Source of the DNA: an uncultured Myxococcales bacterium
Lineage (GTDB): Bacteria; Myxococcota_A; UBA9042; DTJE01
Assembly: GCA_937975765.1 (NCBI GenBank)
Contig: CALJUR010000076.1
Span: 1 to 24,634, forward strand
Direction of reading: 5' to 3'
DNA: 24,634 bases
Shown: piece by piece, positions 14,196 through 19,916 of the stretch
Layout of the letters: each line of letters opens with the position of its first letter
Numbering within the stretch: the first letter of the stretch is position 1
The notes under the pieces: model-generated
What the model was told of the DNA's origin: nothing
Seen by the model: only the letters and a program-made list of their open reading frames with translations
Databases searched by the model: none
Translations under genes and position numbers: made by a program

Positions 14196-15050
14196 CTAGA
14201 AGGTCTCGTTCACGATCAGGTGGACGTAGCAGGTCTCGCAACAGGGCCGGTTCTGGTAGTACCGCACGGCTCGTCCCTCACAGTCGTCGCTCGTCCCAGC
14301 CCCGTAGCACCGGACGTCGTGCTGCACCGGCCACCACTTCCCGTCAGGGCGAAGCGCCCAGGCCAGCGGCGAGGTCCCCAGGGGCCGTGGCGGGTCGGCT
14401 GAAGGCGGGCTGAGCGGGACTCCATCGGGCGGCGGATCCTGAATCGGCTCCAGTTGCTTCTCGACCACCTCGGGCGGGAAGCCCCGGGACCAGCGGAGCG
14501 CGTCGGCATCGACCTCCCGATACCGCTCCTCGGGGATATGGCGGAGCAGCAGGTGCTCCACGAGGATCTTGCCCATGACGCCTTTCTCCCAGAATCGGGC
14601 CATGAGGCCCGTGTCGTCCGTCCGCATCAGCCGGTCTGCCACCATCAGGGCTTCGGGCCACTTTCGGTAGACCTTCGTGATCCAGAGGTGGGCGGTGAAA
14701 CCGTCGCCCACCAGCCTGTAGCAGGCGCCCGCGAGGTCTAGGCCCACGACGGTCGCCTGGAGGGGGGTGAACCCTCCCGTGCCCTGGTCACGTCCGACCA
14801 GCCAGACCTTCTGGCCCACGTCGAACCCGTCCAGCAGGAAGGAGTCCACCGGGACCCCGAACACGTGGGCCAGTCCGTCAAGGAACGTGGCGCTGGGAGG
14901 GCTACCGGACTCCCACTTCTGGACGTGGCTGGCGCCCACTCGGTCGCACCCAGGCACTTCGGCCACTCGGCGCCCCAGTTCGTTGGCTGACCACCCGCGT
15001 CCTTCTCGGAGCGCCCGGATCCTGCGCGCGAAGATCGGCAAGCCGTCCAT
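14196..15050 (-). CDS. XRE-type regulator with Cys-rich C-terminus
   Basis: A 284-aa product. Residues about 6-65 form a helix-turn-helix of the Cro/C1 type: IRALREGRGWSANELGRRVA, then a recognition helix around GASHVQKWESGSPPS, then FLDGLAHVFGVPVDSFLL. A small beta region follows (FDVGQKVWLVGRDQGTG), then a helical middle part. The last 40 residues contain five Cys (CYG, DDCEG, CCETC), compatible with a zinc or metal-thiol site; this is not usual for simple phage repressors. The likely role is control of the element's promoters, perhaps sensing metal or redox state, but the second part is speculation. ATG 15050 follows three bases after the upstream stop, with CAGGAG six bases before, indicating coupling to the 108-aa gene. 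Confidence 0.8.
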   Translation of the reverse strand: MDGLPIFARRIRALREGRGWSANELGRRVAEVPGCDRVGASHVQKWESGSPPSATFLDGLAHVFGVPVDSFLLDGFDVGQKVWLVGRDQGTGGFTPLQATVVGLDLAGACYRLVGDGFTAHLWITKVYRKWPEALMVADRLMRTDDTGLMARFWEKGVMGKILVEHLLLRHIPEERYREVDADALRWSRGFPPEVVEKQLEPIQDPPPDGVPLSPPSADPPRPLGTSPLAWALRPDGKWWPVQHDVRCYGAGTSDDCEGRAVRYYQNRPCCETCYVHLIVNETF

Positions 15051-15053
15051 CTT

Positions 15054-15380
15054 CTACTCCTGGGCGTTCGGGTCGTGGATCCAGGCCGTGTACTCGTCGC
15101 CCTCCAGCCGGTACTCGAACCGCGTCCCGGCACCCTTGGGCTCCACCACGAGCGTCTTGAACGTGTGGTGCTTGGCGGCCCGGACCTCCAGGATCGTCCC
15201 CCTCTCGACCGTGCCAGCCTTGGACCTGATGGCGTGCTCCGCGGTGCTGGCGCGGAAGACCAGGGCGTCCCGGGGACCCTCGGTCACGAAGAGCGTGTCC
15301 GCGAGGAGGTAGGGACCGGACCAGGCTGCCCAATCCGCCTCCGGGATCCCGATCTCCTTCAGGATGTCGTTCTTGATCAT
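15054..15380 (-). CDS. Unrecognised 108-aa protein upstream of the XRE gene
   Basis: I do not recognise this family. The 108-aa product begins with an amphipathic helix (KNDILKEIGIPEADWAAWSG) and continues with beta-rich sequence (LADTLFVTEG, GTILEVRAAKHHTFKTLVVEP, TRFEYRLEGDEYTAWIHDP); no membrane helix, signal or Cys is present. ATG 15380 has AAGGAG six bases before it; an in-frame TTG at 15395 overlaps that site and was rejected. It is the first gene of a two-gene leftward operon with the XRE regulator, and a promoter is predicted just upstream. A companion of the regulator (co-factor or antagonist) is possible but only inferred from coupling. Confidence 0.65.
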   Translation of the reverse strand: MIKNDILKEIGIPEADWAAWSGPYLLADTLFVTEGPRDALVFRASTAEHAIRSKAGTVERGTILEVRAAKHHTFKTLVVEPKGAGTRFEYRLEGDEYTAWIHDPNAQE

Positions 15381-15407
15381 GGACCACTCCTTCAAACACC
15401 TAGGGCT

Positions 15408-15436
15408 GTTGTAGTGCTTTGAGTGGCTGATTGCAA
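15408..15436 (-). promoter_or_regulatory. Predicted promoter of the 108-aa/XRE operon
   Basis: On the minus strand, TTGCAA (15436-15431), a 17-base spacer, and TACAAC (15413-15408) lie about 28 bases before the ATG. Around it, GAGTGG (15421-15426) and AAGTGG (15440-15445) recur about two helical turns apart and could be operator half-sites for the XRE protein. The operator idea is weak. Confidence 0.5.
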
Positions 15437-15466
15437 CTGAAGTGGTTGGTGCTGGATTTTCGAAGC

Positions 15467-15928
15467 TTAGACCGATGGTTCCAGCAGGGCGTGGCTCCCG
15501 ATCAGGTCCACCTCGGGGTCCAGGGGCAGCGACCGGCCCACGACCTTCGCTCCGAGGACCCGCCGGACAAGATGGCCCACCTGCTTGTGGACGGTGCCCT
15601 TCTTGTTCTCGTCCACGGTCCCGTCCTCGCCCCTGATCGCCTCGTCGTAGAGCTTCTTCAGATCCTCGTCGTCCCGGATGTCGTGGAAGACGTCGCGGGT
15701 TACGTGGTTCGGGAAGCCGGTCCTCCGCGGGAACCTGTCCCGAAGTCTCTGCGCGATCTCGATCATCAACTCGGTCTTCGCGTCCGTCTTCATGTCCAGC
15801 ATCCTCCTCAAGGCGACCTCGACCACATCGTTGAAGGTCAAGCCCAACTCGCTGGCCTTGACCTCCGCCGCCGCCATCACCTCCGGCGGCAACCTCACCG
15901 ACCGCACCCCAAGTTCCTTCGCCTTCAC
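15467..15928 (-). CDS. Putative ribbon-helix-helix DNA-binding protein
   Basis: GTG 15928 with GGAGG six bases upstream gives 153 aa. The opening VRSVRLPPEVMAAAEVKA, then SELGLTFNDVVEVALRRMLD, has the strand (SVRLP), first helix, turn and second helix layout of small ribbon-helix-helix regulators. After residue 50 comes a charged helical region (KTELMIEIAQRLRDRFP, HDIRDDEDLKKLYDEAIRGED) of unknown role. The frame is open further upstream but has no ribosome binding site there. It stands alone, reading leftward toward the 108-aa/XRE pair from the right end of the element. This is the classic place for an excisionase or copy-control regulator, but no evidence singles out either. It could also be an antitoxin; no toxin partner is adjacent. 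Confidence 0.7.
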   Translation of the reverse strand: MKAKELGVRSVRLPPEVMAAAEVKASELGLTFNDVVEVALRRMLDMKTDAKTELMIEIAQRLRDRFPRRTGFPNHVTRDVFHDIRDDEDLKKLYDEAIRGEDGTVDENKKGTVHKQVGHLVRRVLGAKVVGRSLPLDPEVDLIGSHALLEPSV

Positions 15929-15959
15929 CCGGAACCTCCGTTCAAGAGAACTACTGGTG

Positions 15960-15988
15960 GTCTTACACCATTCGCACCCCAAGGTCAA
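15960..15988 (-). promoter_or_regulatory. Predicted promoter of the ribbon-helix-helix gene
   Basis: Minus strand TTGACC (15988-15983), a 17-base spacer, and TAAGAC (15965-15960), 31 bases before the GTG. The -35 is good and the -10 is weak. The remainder of the stretch 15989-16183 shows no gene; it holds an arm-site candidate and the inverted TCGTCAAT (16156-16163). Confidence 0.5.
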
Positions 15989-16092
15989 GAGGTTCGGTAG
16001 TTGGCGCGTTGACACCCCGGGAACGCCGAGTACCATCAACGGTCGAAGGGCCGACCCGGGGCTTTTCTACAAGGCCCGGGATGCCCAGGATT

Positions 16093-16102
16093 TCGTTGTT
16101 AG
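16093..16102 (-). promoter_or_regulatory. Candidate integrase arm-binding site, right end
   Basis: TCGTTGTTAG is the exact reverse complement of the CTAACAACGA pair at 10248-10269. It lies 81 bases inside the right 57-bp repeat, so in circular DNA the sites face the core from both sides. Confidence 0.55.
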
Positions 16103-16183
16103 GCGTGCGAGAACGTGGACTTGTGGCCCGTGGCCTGGGGGATGATGGCGGCGATTCGTCAATGGAATCGGGGATCGTCGCCG

Positions 16184-16240
16184 GATTCAGGTTCTAGTAG
16201 GCGCAAGCCTGTGGGGGTTCAAGTCCCCCCTTTCGCACCC
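16184..16240 (+). repeat. attR: right 57-bp direct repeat, displaced tRNA-Leu 3' end
   Basis: Identical to 10125-10181. The 5' part of the tRNA is missing here, so it is not a functional tRNA. It is the original chromosomal 3' end pushed away by integration. Confidence 0.93.
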
Positions 16241-16268
16241 TGAACGACTGGAATCCCGTGGTTCCGTG

Positions 16269-16298
16269 AAAACCCCGATCCGAAAGGTCGGGGTTTTT
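16269..16298 (+). terminator. Original host terminator of tRNA-Leu, now after attR
   Basis: AAAACCCCGA (16269-16278) pairs with TCGGGGTTTT (16288-16297) around a 9-base loop, with a run of five T at the end. It sits 28 bases past attR and before the integration would have ended the tRNA transcript. The element's own terminator shares the GGTCGGGG half. Confidence 0.85.
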
Positions 16299-16330
16299 CG
16301 TATCCGGCGACCGCGAGGGAGGCAGGGCCC

Positions 16331-16753
16331 ATGATGGCTTCGGGAAACGTCCGCGGGACCGCCGTGGCGCGCGCCGGGTGGACGGTCGCGTTCCTGCTGG
16401 CGCTGGGGATCACGGTGTCGGTGCTGGCCGCCTGCCAGAGCGAGGCCGAGCGCCTGCAGGCGGAATCGATCTACCACCTGGACCAGGCCGTGCAGATCCT
16501 CGAGCGCTCGGCAGGCAACCTGCAGGGCGTGCTGGCCGAACTGGACAAGTACCTCGCCGACAACCGGGACCGGATGCTGGACGCGAAGGCGCGCGGCTTC
16601 AACCTGTTGAAGAAGATGTCCCCGGGGGACCGGGATGCCTTCCAGCAGCGCGGCATGGAGCGGACCCGGCCGCTGCGCGAGCGCATGGACACCCTGGCCC
16701 GGACCTACAGCGACCCCCCCCGCGTCCTCGCCAAGCTGCAGGAGTTCCTGTAG
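16331..16753 (+). CDS. Small helical lipoprotein of unknown function
   Basis: A 140-aa product with a signal sequence (hydrophobic about residues 17-32) ending in the lipobox LAAC (Cys35), so it should be lipidated and anchored in the membrane. The mature part is almost all helix, with heptad-like stretches (SEAERLQAESIYHLDQAVQI, LQGVLAELDKYLADNRDRML, MERTRPLRERMDTLARTY). No known domain is recognised. GGGAGG (16316-16321) precedes two adjacent ATG codons (16331, 16334), either of which may start it. It stands alone between the element and the rpsB promoter. Confidence 0.8.
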   Translation: MMASGNVRGTAVARAGWTVAFLLALGITVSVLAACQSEAERLQAESIYHLDQAVQILERSAGNLQGVLAELDKYLADNRDRMLDAKARGFNLLKKMSPGDRDAFQQRGMERTRPLRERMDTLARTYSDPPRVLAKLQEFL

Positions 16754-16757
16754 GGCG

Positions 16758-16809
16758 GGGGCCCCGTCCCCCGCCAACGCGGGTGAGGGGCCCCGTCCCC
16801 CGCCAACGC
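16758..16809. repeat. Two tandem 23-bp GC repeats before the rpsB promoter
   Basis: The 23-bp unit beginning GGGGCCCCGTCCCCCGCC is at 16758-16780 and 16787-16809 (29-bp period). Each copy can fold (GGGG with CCCC). It lies between the lipoprotein stop and the rpsB promoter and could stop transcription from upstream, though no T-tract follows. Confidence 0.75.
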
Positions 16810-16817
16810 ATCGACGC

Positions 16818-16846
16818 TTGCATCCTTCCCCGATTGGTGGTACATA
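16818..16846 (+). promoter_or_regulatory. Predicted promoter of rpsB
   Basis: TTGCAT (16818-16823), a 17-base spacer, and TACATA (16841-16846). This places the start of transcription near 16853 and gives a 5' leader of about 130 bases. Confidence 0.7.
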
Positions 16847-16857
16847 ACCGCGCCTTT

Positions 16858-16932
16858 TGCCGCATGGTGCGGCAGGAGAGATCGCACATCCCCCGCATGT
16901 CCGTGGCGCCTCGCGGCGCCGGAAGGGGGATG
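16858..16932 (+). promoter_or_regulatory. Structured leader of the rpsB message
   Basis: Two nested or adjacent elements are visible. TGCCGCA-TGG-TGCGGCA (16858-16874) is a perfect 7-bp hairpin. CATCCCCC (16887-16894) pairs with GGGGGATG (16925-16932), enclosing a GGCGCC-TCGC-GGCGCC hairpin (16905-16920). Leaders of rpsB bind ribosomal protein S2 for feedback control in some bacteria; whether this one does is inference. Confidence 0.5.
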
Positions 16933-16985
16933 GAGGGCGGGGCCCGCGACGACGGGCGCCTGCATCAACGGAGGAGAACCGACCC

Positions 16986-17777
<792 letters not shown>

Positions 17778-17856
17778 TCGGCATTTCCCGGCCGGCGGAC
17801 GAGCGCCCGCGGCCGACGTCTGGAACCCAAACGAGCGAGTCGGAAGGAGGACCCCC

Positions 17857-18456
17857 ATGGCCGTCAGCAGCGAAATGGTGAAGGAACTGCGCAACATGAC
17901 CGGCGCCGGCATCCTGGATTGCAAGAAGGCGCTGGAAGAGTCCGACGCGAACATGGAGAAGGCCATCGAGTGGCTGAAGAAGCGCAACGCGGCCGTGGCC
18001 GTCAAGAAGGTCAGCCGCGACGCGAAGGACGGGAAGATCGCGTCCTACATCCACGGGGAGGGCCGCATCGGCGTGCTGGTCGAGGTCAACAGCGAGACGG
18101 ACTTCGTGGCCCGCTCCGATGATTTCAACGCCTTCGTGAAGGAGATCTGCCTGCAGATCGCCGCGATGGCACCGCAGTACGTCGTCCGCGAGGAGGTCCC
18201 GGCGGACGTGGTCGAGAAGCAGAAGGAGATCGCGCTGGCCCAGATCGGCGAGACGAAGAAGCCGCCGGAAGTCCTGGCTCGCATCGTCGAGGGCAAGCTG
18301 AACAAGTGGTTCGGGGAGATCTGCCTGATGGAGCAGGCGTACATCCGCGACGACAGCAAGGTCGTGAAGGACCTGCTGGCCGACGTGATCGGCCGCTGCG
18401 GCGAGAACATCAAGGTCCGGCGCTTCACCCGGTACAACCTGGGCGAGGGCCTGTGA
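17857..18456 (+). CDS. tsf: Elongation factor Ts, short form
   Basis: Guanine nucleotide exchange factor that recharges EF-Tu. The 199-aa product has the N-terminal UBA-like domain with TGAGILDCKKALEES (about residues 13-27) and the EF-Tu-contacting TDFVAR in the core (about 81-86). It is much shorter than the E. coli protein (283 aa) and close to the short form known from Thermus, with a single core domain and no coiled-coil insertion. AAGGAGG lies six bases before the ATG. It follows rpsB after 79 bases and is probably cotranscribed. Confidence 0.95.
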   Translation: MAVSSEMVKELRNMTGAGILDCKKALEESDANMEKAIEWLKKRNAAVAVKKVSRDAKDGKIASYIHGEGRIGVLVEVNSETDFVARSDDFNAFVKEICLQIAAMAPQYVVREEVPADVVEKQKEIALAQIGETKKPPEVLARIVEGKLNKWFGEICLMEQAYIRDDSKVVKDLLADVIGRCGENIKVRRFTRYNLGEGL

Positions 18457-18533
18457 CCGGTCCGCGGGCGCGCCGCCCGGTCGGGGCCGGAGGCGCGCCG
18501 TCCCCTGCTTCCTTCCAGCCGGCGAGGTGTTGA

Positions 18534-19280
18534 ATGGAAACGACCCCGGGGTCCGGCACGCTGGCCTACCGGCGCATCCTGCTGAAACTGTCGGGCGAGG
18601 CCCTGATGGGCAGCCGCCACGCCGGCGTGGACGGCGAGGTCGTGGCGCGCTTCGCCACGGCCGTGAAGGGCGCGCGGGACCTGGGCGCGGAAGTGGCCAT
18701 CGTGATCGGCGGCGGCAACTACTTCCGCGGGGTGTCCGAGGTGGGGCGGCAGTTCGACCGCGCCACGGCGGACACGGTCGGGATGCTGGCGACCGTCATG
18801 AACGCGCTGGTGTTCTGCGACGTGCTGGAGCGCATGGGCCAGCCCACCCGCGTGATGACCGCCCTGCAGATGCCCCAGGTGGCCGAGCCGTTCATCCGGA
18901 GGCGGGCCATCCGGCACCTGGAGAAGGGGCGCGTCGTGATCCTGGCGGCGGGCACCGGGCACCCGTTCTTCTCGACGGATACCGCCGCGGTGCTGCGTGC
19001 GCTGGAGATCAAGGCGGACGCGATCCTGAAGGCCACGAAGGTCGACGGCGTGTACACGGCGGACCCGGTGACTACCCCCACCGCGACCCGGTATGATACG
19101 GTCACGTACTCCGAGGTCCTGGAACGCGGCCTGGGCGTGATGGACGCGACGGCCATCGCGCTGTGCCGCGAGCACCGGCTGCCGCTGGTGGTGTTCAGCA
19201 TCCGGGACGCGGACAACCTGGCGCGGGTCCTGCGGGGCGAGCCTGTCGGGACGCGGGTCGAGCAGGAGGAAGGACGATGA
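18534..19280 (+). CDS. pyrH: UMP kinase
   Basis: Phosphorylates UMP to UDP for pyrimidine nucleotide synthesis; the hexameric amino-acid-kinase fold enzyme of bacteria. The 248-aa product shows RILLKLSGEALMG (about residues 14-26), the Gly-rich IGGGNYFRG (about 61-69), GTGHPFFSTDTAA (about 141-153), and KATKVDGVYTADP. GAGG lies six bases before the ATG. The stop overlaps frr by ATGA. The gap before it (18457-18533) contains two GGCGCGCC sites (18467-18474, 18492-18499) that can pair. Confidence 0.96.
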   Translation: METTPGSGTLAYRRILLKLSGEALMGSRHAGVDGEVVARFATAVKGARDLGAEVAIVIGGGNYFRGVSEVGRQFDRATADTVGMLATVMNALVFCDVLERMGQPTRVMTALQMPQVAEPFIRRRAIRHLEKGRVVILAAGTGHPFFSTDTAAVLRALEIKADAILKATKVDGVYTADPVTTPTATRYDTVTYSEVLERGLGVMDATAIALCREHRLPLVVFSIRDADNLARVLRGEPVGTRVEQEEGR

Positions 19281-19825
19281 TCGACGCGACTCTGAAGGAA
19301 CTGGACGGCGGTTTCAAGAAGGCCATCGAGACCTTCGAGAAGGAACTGTCGCGCGTGCGGACGGGCCGCGCGAACCTGGCCATCCTGGAAGGCATCAAGG
19401 TCGAGTACTACGGCGTGCCGACCCCGCTGTCGCAGGTGGCGGCGCTGACCGTGCCGGACCCGCGGATGATCGTCATCCGGCCCTGGGACAAGAAGTTGAT
19501 CCAGCACATCGAGAAGTCGCTGGCCGCGGCGGACCTGGGCCTGACGCCGTCCAACGACGGCGACATCGTCCGGCTGCCGATCCCCCCGTTGACCACCGAG
19601 CGGCGGAAGGATCTGGTCAAGCAGACCAAGCGCATGACCGAGGAGGCGAAGGTGTCGATCCGCAACCTGCGGCGCGACGCGCGGGGCCGGCTGGAGAAGA
19701 CCGACGGACTGCCCGAGGACGAGAAGAAGAGGGCGCTGGACAAGATCGACAAGGAGACCGACCGCTTCGTCAAGCTGGCCGACGAGACCGCCGCGAAGAA
19801 GGAAAAGGAGATCATGGAGTTCTAG
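19277..19825 (+). CDS. frr: Ribosome recycling factor
   Basis: Splits the post-termination ribosome together with EF-G. The 182-aa product has the expected features: LSRVRTGRANLAILEGIKVEYYG (three-helix-bundle start), the domain II region TPLSQVAALTVPDPR, PIPPLTTERRKDLVK, and the C-terminal helix ending KEKEIMEF. The ATG lies in a 4-base overlap with pyrH and follows AGGAGGAAGG. Length is that of the family (about 185 aa). Confidence 0.97.
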   Translation: MIDATLKELDGGFKKAIETFEKELSRVRTGRANLAILEGIKVEYYGVPTPLSQVAALTVPDPRMIVIRPWDKKLIQHIEKSLAAADLGLTPSNDGDIVRLPIPPLTTERRKDLVKQTKRMTEEAKVSIRNLRRDARGRLEKTDGLPEDEKKRALDKIDKETDRFVKLADETAAKKEKEIMEF

Positions 19826-19860
19826 GATCGGCGGCCCGCGCCGGTCCGCCCGCCCGTCCG

Positions 19861-19888
19861 TTCGAGCCCCATCGCGTTGGGATATACT
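19861..19888 (+). promoter_or_regulatory. Predicted promoter of the AgmX/PglI-type lipoprotein gene
   Basis: TATACT (19883-19888) is a good -10. TTCGAG (19861-19866) lies 16 bases upstream as a poor -35. The gene starts 28 bases later behind GGAGG. This marks a new transcription unit after frr. Confidence 0.5.
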
Positions 19889-19916
19889 GCCGGCCAGACC
19901 CCTTTCGGAGGCATCC

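Larger units (their letters stand above)
10125..16240. mobile_element. About 6.06-kb integrated element in tRNA-Leu(CAG)
   Basis: A 57-bp perfect direct repeat of the tRNA-Leu 3' part bounds the region (10125-10181 and 16184-16240). A tyrosine recombinase lies inside, and the repeat unit spacing is 6,059 bp. The left repeat completes a working tRNA; the right repeat is a 3' fragment followed by what must be the original terminator. Three genes run rightward and four leftward, meeting tail to tail at 12963/12969. No capsid, portal, terminase, relaxase, replication or transposase gene is visible. It is therefore a minimal integrative island or satellite-like element, possibly immobilised (see the recombinase entry). 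Confidence 0.92.

Noticed and set aside
15467..16039. Longer version of the ribbon-helix-helix protein starting at 16039
   Set aside because: The extra N-terminal 37 residues do not look like part of the fold, and the predicted promoter lies inside them; GTG 15928 has a well-placed GGAGG.
16184..16240. Second tRNA-Leu
   Set aside because: Only the 3' part from the anticodon stem onward is present; it is the attR duplication.
18467..18499. Paired GGCGCGCC sites between tsf and pyrH as a regulator
   Set aside because: Self-complementary 8-mers are expected often at this GC content; no T-tract or further support.
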